Shown here: in pieces, positions 17,150 to 25,510 of the stretch
Layout: the number at the start of each line of letters is the position of its first letter
How positions within the stretch are numbered: the stretch's first letter is position 1
DNA from: Anaerococcus jeddahensis
GTDB taxonomy: Bacteria > Bacillota > Clostridia > Tissierellales > Peptoniphilaceae
Direction of reading: 5' to 3'
NCBI RefSeq assembly: GCF_001182725.1
Contig: NZ_CWHU01000005.1
Span: forward strand, 186,001-250,000
DNA length: 64,000 nt
The notes under the pieces: generated by a model
Told to the model about the DNA's origin: nothing
Databases searched by the model: none
What the model saw: the letters and a program-made list of their open reading frames with translations, nothing else
Position numbers and translations under genes: made by a program

Positions 17150-18295
17150 ATGAAATCATTAAAAAGTAAAATCGTAGCAAGCACATTGGCTCTTTGCCTT
17201 GTTGGGGGAGCTGTAATAGCAAATCCACAAAAAGCAGAAGCGACAGGAAAACCATTAAATATTAAAAAAGTTTTAAACTTACCAGCTGAAGGTGTAACAA
17301 CACCAGAAGAAACTTTCACCTTTACATTTACTGCTCACAGTAAAGATGGTGATACAGAAAAAACAGCTGATCTTCAAGCTATTAATCCTGTAACAGTATC
17401 ATACACAAATACTGAAACAGAGGATAATAATACTACAAAAGATGGTAAGCAACTTATCAAACAATCAGCTGACGCCTTAGCAAATGTAAAATTTACATCT
17501 GCTGGTCAATATACTTACACAGTAAAAGAAACTGCTGGATCTACAACCGATATGACATATTCACAAGCTGAATATTTGGTATCATTATTTGTTAAAAAAG
17601 TTGGAGATAATTATGAAGTAACAGATATCCAAATCAAACAAACAAAAGATGATAAGGGTGGAGAAGTTACTGGAGAAAAAACTGAATACCAACCAGGAGA
17701 TAAAAACAAATTTGCCTTCGAAAATAATTACGACAAAAAAGATGGTAATGCAAATCCAAAAAACGGACCAGAAATTCAAGCAGATGATAAAAAAGGTTTT
17801 GCCCTAAGAAAAACCATCACAGACGATACTCCAGATGCAAATGCAGAATTTACCTTTAACCTTAAAGTTACAAAACCAGTAGGATCACACTCTGATGCAA
17901 CAGCATTTAAATATGTTGTAGTAGATGAAAAAGGTACAGTTGTTGAAAAACAAAGTGGAACTTATGGAACTGCTTTTGATGTAATTTTAAAACACAACCA
18001 AAGAATAGTATTTACAGAAGTTTTACTAGGATCAAAGGTAGCCTTTGATGAAACAGTTGCTGGTGCATACACAGGCTCTGTAAAATCAGCTACATTTAAT
18101 GGAACAGCAGTAACTGATAAAGAAGGAACTATAGGAGACCAAGAGGGTGGAAACTTTGTAGAATATGAAAATAAGACACAAACTCCAACTGGTTTGTTGA
18201 TTGACAACCTACCATTTATTGCCTTAATAGCAGTAGCAGGTTTAGGAATATTCTTCTTTGTTAAAAACAGAAAAGAAGATGAAGCTTTAGCTTAA
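17150..18295 (+). CDS. FctA/Spy0128-like major backbone pilin
   Basis: A 381-residue secreted protein with a signal peptide ending near AEA-TG. Two Ig-like pilin domains are visible. The first (about 35-195) has K39/K40, E127 (YTVKE) and N192/N193 (FENNY). The second (about 213-343) has K221 (LRKTITDD), E290 or E301 and N341 (YENKT). These sets fit the Lys-Asn isopeptide bonds of Spy0128 and related pilins. The sorting signal is TPTGL (345-349), a hydrophobic segment and a KNRKEDE tail. It lies between the SipA-like and sortase genes, as in streptococcal FCT-3/4 loci. Confidence 0.88.
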   Translation: MKSLKSKIVASTLALCLVGGAVIANPQKAEATGKPLNIKKVLNLPAEGVTTPEETFTFTFTAHSKDGDTEKTADLQAINPVTVSYTNTETEDNNTTKDGKQLIKQSADALANVKFTSAGQYTYTVKETAGSTTDMTYSQAEYLVSLFVKKVGDNYEVTDIQIKQTKDDKGGEVTGEKTEYQPGDKNKFAFENNYDKKDGNANPKNGPEIQADDKKGFALRKTITDDTPDANAEFTFNLKVTKPVGSHSDATAFKYVVVDEKGTVVEKQSGTYGTAFDVILKHNQRIVFTEVLLGSKVAFDETVAGAYTGSVKSATFNGTAVTDKEGTIGDQEGGNFVEYENKTQTPTGLLIDNLPFIALIAVAGLGIFFFVKNRKEDEALA

Positions 18296-18312
18296 TTTTG
18301 CTGTTTTAATTG

Positions 18313-19329
18313 ATGAAAGAAAATAAGGAAAGTACTAATTCTAAAATAAAAAATGAGGAAGTGGAAGAGAAATCTTCCATTTCCAAAGATAAATCAAATA
18401 TTTTATCAAAAGATCAAAGAAAAAAATTATTAGTAATCAGAAATATTTCCAGATTTTTGGATTATATTGTTTTAATAATTTCCTTGCTTGCACTTTTTAT
18501 TGGAATCTATGCTTTTTGGGACACCCACCAAGTTATGGAAGTTGCTGATTCAGAAGCTTACTCAATGTATAAGCCAAATAGCGAGGATGATTTAACTTTT
18601 GACCAAATAAGGGCAAAAAATCCTGATGTTTTGGGGTGGATTGACATTTATGGGACAAATATAGATTATCCAATAGTTCAAGGAAAGGACAATGAAGAAT
18701 ATTTAAACAAAACTGTTCTTGGGAAATTTTCTACTTCAGGTTCGATTTTTTTGGACGCTTCAAATAAAAAAGATTTTTCAGATTTTCAAAATATTTTATA
18801 TGGCCACTATATGGCTGAAAGAAAAATGTTTGGGGATATGGAACTTTTTAAAGATCGAGAGTTTTTTAATACTCACAAGTATGGAGTAATTCATAGAGTG
18901 AATAAAAAAAGCAAGGGGATAGAATTTTTTGCTTTTTTAAAAACTGTAGGAACGGATGATAAAATTCTTTCTATTGCAAAAAATTCTCAGGAAAAACCTG
19001 ATTTAATCGACCATATTTATAAAAACGCTGATTATTCTAGAAAATTAGATTTTGGAGAAAATGAAAATTTAATCGTCCTTGATACTTGTGATCTTTCTGT
19101 TACAAACGGGAGATATATTCTTATAGGAAGGCTTACAGACAAGGTAGAAGAAAATATTTTTAAAGAAGAAAAAAAGGAAAATAAATTTGCCAAACTTCTT
19201 AAAAAATTCTATAAAATCAATATTTTACTGACTTTGATAATAATTTGGATTTTATTAGTTTTGATTTATCTAATTTATGATAGGATTAGTCGAAAAAAAG
19301 GAGAGGAGTCTAAGACGAATGTACAATAA
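18313..19329 (+). CDS. Class B sortase (pilus SrtC2-like)
   Basis: About 338 residues. A cytoplasmic charged N-terminus is followed by a transmembrane helix (about 45-65), the SrtB fold (DVLGWIDIYGTNIDYPIVQ, catalytic His in YGHYMAERKMFGDM, catalytic Cys in VLDTCDLSVTNGR with the conserved Arg) and a second hydrophobic segment at the C-terminus (LTLIIIWILLVLIYLIY). A class B sortase in a pilus operon matches SrtC2 of FCT-3/4 type loci. I place the start at ATG 18313. It overlaps the next gene by 11 bp. It should polymerise the TPTGL-bearing backbone pilin. Confidence 0.88.
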   Translation: MKENKESTNSKIKNEEVEEKSSISKDKSNILSKDQRKKLLVIRNISRFLDYIVLIISLLALFIGIYAFWDTHQVMEVADSEAYSMYKPNSEDDLTFDQIRAKNPDVLGWIDIYGTNIDYPIVQGKDNEEYLNKTVLGKFSTSGSIFLDASNKKDFSDFQNILYGHYMAERKMFGDMELFKDREFFNTHKYGVIHRVNKKSKGIEFFAFLKTVGTDDKILSIAKNSQEKPDLIDHIYKNADYSRKLDFGENENLIVLDTCDLSVTNGRYILIGRLTDKVEENIFKEEKKENKFAKLLKKFYKINILLTLIIIWILLVLIYLIYDRISRKKGEESKTNVQ

Positions 19330-19960
19330 AATAAGTATTAAGTTAAAAGCACTTTTTTGCTTTTCCTTAATTTTAGCTTTTCTCTCTGTGTTTTTTCTCT
19401 TTCATACAAAAGTTTATGCCAAAAACATAGACTATACTTTTAAGGTTGGGCAAAATGTAAGTATAAATTCACCATATTCAAAACCTCAAGATAATTTTGA
19501 ATATATATTAGAGCCGATTTCAAAGGATGCTCCTTTGCCAGAAGCGAAAAATAAGACTTATAATTTTAGTCTAAAAGCAGATGAGGAAAAACAAATAAAT
19601 ATAGAATATCAAAAACCAGGTGAATACAAGTACAAATTATATCAAAATAAAACAGATATAAAAAATGTGACTCAAGATAAAGAGGTATATACTTTATTTA
19701 TAAAAATCATAAAAAAAGATGGGCAACTTGTAAAAGATGAAATCATGATTATAAACTCTTCAAATAAGAAGGTTGAAGAAATGAATTTTCACAATATTTA
19801 CAAAATAACAAGTCAAGAAAAAGCAAAAAATAAGAAAAAAATCAGTGCTGTTGTAGCAACTGGTATAAAAGAAAATTTTATTTTGTTAATCTTGATTATT
19901 CTAGTTGCAAGACGACTATTTATTTTAATTAATAATAGCAGAGATAAAGAAAAAGTATAA
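19319..19960 (+). CDS. FctB-like minor pilin (putative base subunit)
   Basis: About 213 residues with a signal peptide (hydrophobic core FSLILAFLSVFFLF, cleavage near VYA-KN). One Spy0128-like Ig domain follows, with a GEYKYKLYQ strand. The C-terminal sorting-like signal is VATGI, a hydrophobic stretch and a charged tail (NNSRDKEKV). It occupies the FctB position after the sortase, so it may anchor the pilus base to the wall. I choose ATG 19319 after AAAGGAGAGGAG; an ATG at 19277 lies further inside the sortase gene. Confidence 0.78.
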   Translation: MYNKISIKLKALFCFSLILAFLSVFFLFHTKVYAKNIDYTFKVGQNVSINSPYSKPQDNFEYILEPISKDAPLPEAKNKTYNFSLKADEEKQINIEYQKPGEYKYKLYQNKTDIKNVTQDKEVYTLFIKIIKKDGQLVKDEIMIINSSNKKVEEMNFHNIYKITSQEKAKNKKKISAVVATGIKENFILLILIILVARRLFILINNSRDKEKV

Positions 19961-19977
19961 AATTAATAAGAATTTTG

Positions 19978-20023
19978 ATGGGCTTTTGCAAAGTGTGATT
20001 TTCATACTTTTCTAAAAGTCCAT
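19978..20023 (+). terminator. Intrinsic terminator of the pilus operon
   Basis: Long hairpin ATGGGCTTTT/AAAAGTCCAT with inner AAAGTGTG/CATACTTT pairing, followed by TTTTT. Confidence 0.75.
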
Positions 20024-20038
20024 TTTTTATTGATAAAC

Positions 20039-20047
20039 TGGTATAAT
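20039..20047 (+). promoter_or_regulatory. Extended -10 promoter element
   Basis: TGGTATAAT, 37 bp upstream of the following small gene; no strong -35 box is seen. Confidence 0.55.
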
Positions 20048-20083
20048 ATTTTAAACTTATTTAAAAAGAACTAAGGAGAAAAA

Positions 20084-20365
20084 ATGAAATTTGTTTATAT
20101 GATAATGGGGCCTTTTGATTCAAAGGTTGATAGGAAGGCTATTGGGAAAAATGATAATACTGAAATTATTGGTGTTAAAAATCTTGAAGAGGCGAAAGAA
20201 ATTTCTAAATCTTTAATTGGATATGCTGATGTGATTGAGCTTTGTGGGGCTTTTGGTAAAGAAGGGGCAAGGGAAATTATTGATGCAACAAATGGCAAAA
20301 TCCCTGTTGGTTTTGTTACCCATCTTGATTGTCAATATGATTTGTTTGATGAATTATTTTCTTAA
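20084..20365 (+). CDS. Small conserved protein of unknown function (DUF6506-like)
   Basis: A 93-residue soluble protein starting MKFVYMIMGPFDSKVDR, with a conserved-looking IELCGAFGKEGAREI segment and a C-terminal THLDCQYDLFDE. I believe it belongs to a small family of unknown function (DUF6506), from memory only. ATG follows AAGGAG. It is a single gene with its own extended -10 promoter and ends before a repeat-associated terminator. No function is proposed. Confidence 0.7.
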   Translation: MKFVYMIMGPFDSKVDRKAIGKNDNTEIIGVKNLEEAKEISKSLIGYADVIELCGAFGKEGAREIIDATNGKIPVGFVTHLDCQYDLFDELFS

Positions 20366-20419
20366 ATTGGATTTTTTTCAAATTCAATCTTTTGGTAAAA
20401 TTGGAAATATAATAAAAAA

Positions 20420-20437
20420 AAGTGCCTGCAGGCACTT
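20420..20437. terminator. Terminator hairpin, left copy flanking repeat copy 2
   Basis: AAGTGCC/GGCACTT stem with TGCA loop region, preceded by an A-tract; it would serve the minus strand. Confidence 0.75.
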
Positions 20438-20438
20438 T

Positions 20439-20690
20439 CAGAGCGTAGACAAAGTATAATTTTAGCTAATATTATATTTTAAAATAAATATTAAGATACT
20501 ACCATCTAGACTAGATGATTGTGCCTTGATTTGGCACAATCATCCCTAAAACTAATGTGATAACACGAAAAGTTTGTAAGACAAGCATGTTTTAGTGTGA
20601 GTGAAACGAACGCATTGAGAGATCTCATGAGATTTCTCGACTCACTACGTTCGCTCGAAATGGAAAAATTTTTAGTTTGTCAACAGACTG
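20439..20690 (+). repeat. Terminator-nested structured repeat, copy 2
   Basis: About 252 bp from CAGAGCGTAGACAAAGT to GTTTGTCAACAGACTG. In order it holds the CATCT start, a hairpin GATGATTGTGCC/GGCACAATCATC with loop TTGATTT, a CTAAAAC/GTTTTAG outer pairing enclosing small hairpins, and the conserved block with the palindrome GAGATCTCATGAGAT. It is located between convergent genes and flanked by two versions of one terminator hairpin. Confidence 0.85.
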
Positions 20691-20708
20691 AGTGCCATTT
20701 CTGGCACT
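20691..20708. terminator. Terminator hairpin, right copy flanking repeat copy 2
   Basis: AGTGCC/GGCACT stem with loop ATTTCT followed by a T-tract. The stem matches the left copy but the loop differs. Confidence 0.75.
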
Positions 20709-20762
20709 TTTTTAAATTCTTATTTTTCAATAAGTTTTGCTAATTCGATTTATTTTTTATTT

Positions 20763-22091
20763 CTAATTATTCCACAACTCTTCTGCGACTGGCTTCCAGT
20801 CTTCTGCGTAGTCTTCGCATTTATCGCACAAATCGTCTACGTTTTCTTTTTCTAGGATATCTGTTGATTTTGCCATTGATTTTTTCACCATATCTCTTAA
20901 TAAATTTGGATTTTCTAGCATTGGACATGGTCTTAACATATTGTCGTTAAATGGTTGTCCATCATGATAGGCCATAAATAATGGTGATTGTAGACTTTCT
21001 ACTAGGGTTTTTTCTTTTATATTTGAATCTGAATAATGGATAAATACGCATGGTTCTAAATCGCCATTTGTATTTATGTGAAGGTAATTTCTTCCTCCAG
21101 CAATACATCCTCCGATATATTCTGCATCATTTTGAAAATCTAGGAAAAATAGTGGTTTTGTTTTTCTAAATTTCCTTAATTGGTGGTAGACGTGTTTTCT
21201 TTGGTCAGGTTTTGGTAAGAGTTCTTTGCCTGTGCCTTTTCCTACTGGCATAAAGTGGAAGTGCCAAGCAAATAGGGCTCCTCTTTCTATCATTTCGTCT
21301 ACAAATTCTTCGCTAATTATTGATTCATAGTTTTGGGAAGTGTAGCAACATGATATTCCAAATGGAAGTTTGTTTTCTTTTAATAAATTCATTTTTTCTA
21401 TTACTTTATTATAAACTCCATCGCCTCTTCTTGCATCTGTTGTAAATTCTTCTCCTTCTACTGAGATTGCTGGAACTATGTTTTTAAGTCTAAGCATTTC
21501 TTCAATAAAATCTTGGTCGATTAGGGTTGAATTTGTAAAAATCAAAAATTCGCAGTCATTGTGTTTTTCGCAAATTTTTAATTTATCTTTTTTTCTTACA
21601 AGTGGCTCGCCGCCTGTAAAAATGTAAAAATAGATTCCTATTTCTTTTCCTTGACGGATAATATCATCGATTTGTTCAAAGGATAAATTCAAACTATTAC
21701 CGTATTCTGCTGCCCAGCAACCCTTACATTTTAAATTGCAGGCTGTTGTAGGATCTAGAAGAATTGTCCAAGGAATATTACACTTATATTTTTCTCTACT
21801 TTCTTTTTTCAAATCTTCACTGAACAAGACTGAATTTAATAGAAAATTTATAATTGTTTTGTCGAACACTTCGGGATCTATTGTGTTTAGCATATTTAAT
21901 ATGTATTTATGGTAAACATCTTCTGGATCTTTTATTACTTTATCTATTGTTTCTATTTGTGTTCTATAATCATTTGGTGAGATTTTCTTTGCCAAATCTA
22001 TTGCTTTTTTTAGATTCTTTTCTGGGTCCTTGTGGACATATTTTAAAGTTTTTTCTACTCCATATGTTTTAACTTTTTGGTTTAAATTCAT
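20763..22091 (-). CDS. Radical SAM/SPASM domain protein
   Basis: A 442-residue enzyme. The radical SAM cluster motif CNLKCKGC (CxxxCxxC) is near residue 120, followed by YIFTGGEPLVRK (GGE motif). The C-terminal region has the cysteines expected for a SPASM auxiliary cluster (GGCIAGG, EPCVF, RPCPM, CDKCEDY). Such proteins modify peptides or build cofactors; the substrate here is unknown, and no precursor peptide gene is seen next to it. It lies 33 bp downstream of a TetR gene on the same strand, so the two probably form an operon. Confidence 0.85.
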   Translation of the reverse strand: MNLNQKVKTYGVEKTLKYVHKDPEKNLKKAIDLAKKISPNDYRTQIETIDKVIKDPEDVYHKYILNMLNTIDPEVFDKTIINFLLNSVLFSEDLKKESREKYKCNIPWTILLDPTTACNLKCKGCWAAEYGNSLNLSFEQIDDIIRQGKEIGIYFYIFTGGEPLVRKKDKLKICEKHNDCEFLIFTNSTLIDQDFIEEMLRLKNIVPAISVEGEEFTTDARRGDGVYNKVIEKMNLLKENKLPFGISCCYTSQNYESIISEEFVDEMIERGALFAWHFHFMPVGKGTGKELLPKPDQRKHVYHQLRKFRKTKPLFFLDFQNDAEYIGGCIAGGRNYLHINTNGDLEPCVFIHYSDSNIKEKTLVESLQSPLFMAYHDGQPFNDNMLRPCPMLENPNLLRDMVKKSMAKSTDILEKENVDDLCDKCEDYAEDWKPVAEELWNN

Positions 22092-22124
22092 AATTTCCTC
22101 CTTTAACTTAATATTAAAATTTTT

Positions 22125-22703
22125 TTAGCTTATAATCTTTTCTAATTGCTTATAGGATTTTTTTAATAATTCTATAAGCTCATCTTCTTTTTTTGGATCT
22201 GCATCATACAATTTCACAGCCAATAAAATTGGTGAATAGAAGATGGTAGATAGGACTTTTAGGTCAGAAAATTTGCTTAGACCATAGTAGTTTATAATTT
22301 CTTGCTGTTTGGTCATGGGATTTTCTATAAATTTTTCCACATAACATTGCATGGCTTGTGGATTTTTGTACATTTCTATAGATAATATTTTCCTAACTTT
22401 TGAAACAAAGGAATCATGGAGTAGGTATTTGAAAATATCTATAGATAATTTTTCTATATTTAATGATGCGTGACCATTTCTTATAATTTTGTAGCTATCT
22501 ACATCATCTAATTCATTGTCAACCCTAATTACGGCATCTTTTATAATTGTGTCAAAAATAATTTTTTTTGATTTAAAATGTTTGTAAATTGAAGGGGCTT
22601 TTATACCGACTTCTTTTGCAATATTTTCCATAGACACATCTGAATAACCGTATTTAGAAAATAAATCCAAAGATTTTGATAAAATATTCTCTTTTGTATT
22701 CAT
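22125..22703 (-). CDS. TetR family transcriptional regulator
   Basis: About 192 residues. The N-terminal TetR DNA-binding domain is clear (YSDVSMENIAKEVGIKAPSI followed by YKHFKSKK, about residues 20-47), and the C-terminal ligand domain is not assignable. I choose ATG at 22703 because GGGAGG lies 4 bp upstream; an in-frame ATG 12 bp further out would include that site. It is transcribed ahead of the radical SAM gene and likely regulates it and itself. Confidence 0.87.
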   Translation of the reverse strand: MNTKENILSKSLDLFSKYGYSDVSMENIAKEVGIKAPSIYKHFKSKKIIFDTIIKDAVIRVDNELDDVDSYKIIRNGHASLNIEKLSIDIFKYLLHDSFVSKVRKILSIEMYKNPQAMQCYVEKFIENPMTKQQEIINYYGLSKFSDLKVLSTIFYSPILLAVKLYDADPKKEDELIELLKKSYKQLEKIIS

Positions 22704-23000
22704 GTTGCCTCCCAAGAAATATTTCTTAATTCTATTATAGGCTAATGGTTATTAGCTGTTAATTATTTATTGAAATTTTGATTTTTAAAATTTGAAAAAT
22801 TAAAAAATATTTCAAATTTTATTTGAAATTTTCTAAAATTTTCTTAAAATTTTTTATTCATTTCATTTTATTTATTTTATTTTTTTTTTGACTTAAATAT
22901 TTGTTTTTCAATTGTTGTTTTGTATTTTTTATGATAATATTATATTTAAGTAAGATTTTGGTAAAATCTTTTTATCTTAAATAAATTATTTGGAGGAATT

Positions 23001-24692
23001 ATGCAATTATCGACTTTATCGTCTTTGCAATGGAACCTTATTGCTGGGGGTCTTGCGATATTTTTATTCGGCATTAATTTGATGGGGGAAGCTCTGACAA
23101 ATTTTGCTGGACCAAAGCTTAGGGGTTATGTTGAAAAATATACATCCAATCCTATAAAGGGAGTTTTAGTTGGAATTGTTATTACTGGACTTATTCAATC
23201 ATCATCAGCTACAACTGTTATAGCAATTTCTTTTGTTAGGGCTGGAGTAATGACTCTTGAACAAGCTATCGGTGTTATTTTGGGTGCCAATATTGGTACA
23301 ACTGTTACTGCAGTTTTGATTGGTTTTAATTTAGATTATTTATCTTATTTTATTTGCCTTATTGGAGTTGTTGTTTTTTTATTTGCCAAAAAAAGAAAGG
23401 GAAAATATATTGGTGAAATCCTAATTGGTTTTGGACTTTTATTTATTGGTCTAAAAATGATGGGTGATAGCCTTGCTGAACTTAAAAATATCCCAGGTTT
23501 TGATGATGTTGTTACAAATCTTGGTAAAAATCCAATAATTGCTGTTTTGGTCGGAGCTTTGTTGACAGCTCTTATCCAATCTTCATCAGCTTTTATAGGA
23601 ATTGTCCAATCCTTGTATGCATCTGGAGCAATTGGTCTTGATCTTTCTTTAGGATTTTTATTTGGAGCAAATATCGGAACCTGTATTACAGGAATTCTTG
23701 CATCTTTGGGTGGATCTTTATCTGCAAAAAGAACAAGCTTGTTCCATGTTTTATTTAATGTAATTGTTTCAGGGATTTTCTTAATTTTATTGGCACCTTA
23801 TGAAGGATTTATTTCCTTTGTTTCTGATAAATTTTCATTAAATCCTATGATGACTATAGCAGTGGGCCACTTTACTTTTAACTTTGTGGGTATGATTTTA
23901 TTTGTTCCAATTATAAAATATGTTTCAAATGTTCTCCACAAAATTGTTCCTGGAAAAGATTCAATTTTCTCTGACGTTTCAGAAATTGAACTTGAAGAAA
24001 GTTTGATAAATACTTTCCCAGCAGCAGCTCTTGATCAAGCAAAAACTGCAATTATAAAAGAAAGTAAGATTGCTCTTGAAACTATAAAATCAACACAAAA
24101 ATTTTTAAATACAAGAGACAATAATGATCTTTCTACAGCAAACCAAGCTGAAGCCTTGGTAAATGAAATGGATACAAAAATTCAAAAATATTTACTGGAT
24201 ATTTCAAAATCGAATCTAGTAAGTGAGCTTGAAGAAGATATTCACAATTATTTACAAGTACAAATAAATGTTGAAAGAGTTTCAGACCTTGCCCAAAATC
24301 TTGGAGAATATTTTGATGAGATTAATGAGGCAGGAGAATTATACAATACTGAAGCCTTGGCAGATTTAAATAAAATTTACGATTTGGTAATAAACAATTA
24401 TGTAAACGCAATCGAAGTTTTTGAAGCTGAGGATATAGCACTTTATCATACCTTAAAAGAAGATGAAGCAAATCTAGACTTATTGGAGCAAGAACTTAGA
24501 AGGTCTCACTACAAAAGACTTACACATGGAGAAAAATTATCCACAGTTGCAAGTTCAGTTTTCGTTGATATAGCATCAACAATAGAAAGAATCGGAGACC
24601 ATGCCTTTAATATTGCTCGTCTTACAGTTGATCCTGTAAAAGTTCACAGTGAATACGAAAATCAAGTTGTAACCATTGAAGGTGCAAATTAA
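23001..24692 (+). CDS. Na+/phosphate cotransporter family protein (NptA/YjbB type, with PhoU-like domain)
   Basis: A 563-residue protein. The N-terminal half (about 1-310) is a polytopic membrane region with the two inverted-repeat QSSS motifs of the Na/Pi cotransporter family: GLIQSSSATTVI and ALIQSSSAFIGI. The C-terminal half (about 335-550) is an all-helical PhoU-like cytoplasmic domain. It should import or export phosphate with sodium. ATG follows TTTGGAGG. The 297 bp upstream are extremely AT-rich and hold no gene; a TTGACT box near 22889 may be part of the promoter. A terminator follows. Confidence 0.9.
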   Translation: MQLSTLSSLQWNLIAGGLAIFLFGINLMGEALTNFAGPKLRGYVEKYTSNPIKGVLVGIVITGLIQSSSATTVIAISFVRAGVMTLEQAIGVILGANIGTTVTAVLIGFNLDYLSYFICLIGVVVFLFAKKRKGKYIGEILIGFGLLFIGLKMMGDSLAELKNIPGFDDVVTNLGKNPIIAVLVGALLTALIQSSSAFIGIVQSLYASGAIGLDLSLGFLFGANIGTCITGILASLGGSLSAKRTSLFHVLFNVIVSGIFLILLAPYEGFISFVSDKFSLNPMMTIAVGHFTFNFVGMILFVPIIKYVSNVLHKIVPGKDSIFSDVSEIELEESLINTFPAAALDQAKTAIIKESKIALETIKSTQKFLNTRDNNDLSTANQAEALVNEMDTKIQKYLLDISKSNLVSELEEDIHNYLQVQINVERVSDLAQNLGEYFDEINEAGELYNTEALADLNKIYDLVINNYVNAIEVFEAEDIALYHTLKEDEANLDLLEQELRRSHYKRLTHGEKLSTVASSVFVDIASTIERIGDHAFNIARLTVDPVKVHSEYENQVVTIEGAN

Positions 24693-24703
24693 AATTTATA
24701 ATT

Positions 24704-24735
24704 AATCTCATGGAATTTTCCGTGAGATTTTTTTT
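24704..24735 (+). terminator. Intrinsic terminator after the Na/Pi cotransporter
   Basis: AATCTCATGGAA/TTCCGTGAGATT stem followed by eight T. Confidence 0.88.
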
Positions 24736-24784
24736 GTTTATTTTTTGGGTAAATATAAAATAAGTTACTATACAAGGAGGGCTT

Positions 24785-25510
24785 ATGCTTGAAGTTAAAA
24801 ATTTTACAAAAAAATATAAAAATGGCAAGCTTGCTGTTGATAATATTTCATTTACTGTAAATAATGGAGAAATATTTGGCTTTTTGGGTCCAAATGGTGC
24901 TGGAAAATCTACAACTATAAAGGCTATTGTTGGATTAATTAAAAAAAGCAAGGGTGAGATAAAAATTGATGGGATAAGACTTGAAGATGATCCACTTTTA
25001 TACAAAAATAAATTTTCCTATCTTGCAGATAATCCTGATTTATTTGATAAATTTACGGCAGTTGAGTACATAAATTTTGTGGCAGATATTTATGGTATTG
25101 ATGAAAAAACTAGAGATGAAAGGCTCAATACTTATCTTGATTATTTTGATATAAGAGAGGCTATGGCGGATTTGATTTCTTCTTTTTCTCATGGAATGAA
25201 GCAAAAACTTGCTATAATTTCATCTCTTATTCACGATCCAGACCTTTTGATTTTGGATGAGCCAATGGTAGGACTTGATCCAAAATCTTCTTTTAATCTT
25301 AAAAAAATAATGAGAGAGAGAAGGGATGATGGAAAAATGGTTTTCTTTTCAACCCATATTATGGAAGTTGCTGAAAATATTTGCGATAGAATTGCTATAA
25401 TTTCTAAGGGAAAAATTGTTGCCCAAGGAAGGCTTGATGAAATCAGGGAAAATCTTAATGAAGATAAGTCCTTGGAAGAATTATTTTTGGAGCTTACAGA
25501 TGAAAAATAA
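24785..25510 (+). CDS. ABC transporter ATP-binding protein
   Basis: A 241-residue ATPase with Walker A GPNGAGKST, signature FSHGMKQKL, Walker B LLILDEP and the H-loop STHIMEV. It belongs to the DrrA/CcmA-like group that pairs with a single large permease. ATG follows AAGGAGG. The permease gene overlaps its end by 11 bp. The transported substrate is not predictable; such pairs often export lipids, peptides or drugs. Confidence 0.9.
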   Translation: MLEVKNFTKKYKNGKLAVDNISFTVNNGEIFGFLGPNGAGKSTTIKAIVGLIKKSKGEIKIDGIRLEDDPLLYKNKFSYLADNPDLFDKFTAVEYINFVADIYGIDEKTRDERLNTYLDYFDIREAMADLISSFSHGMKQKLAIISSLIHDPDLLILDEPMVGLDPKSSFNLKKIMRERRDDGKMVFFSTHIMEVAENICDRIAIISKGKIVAQGRLDEIRENLNEDKSLEELFLELTDEK

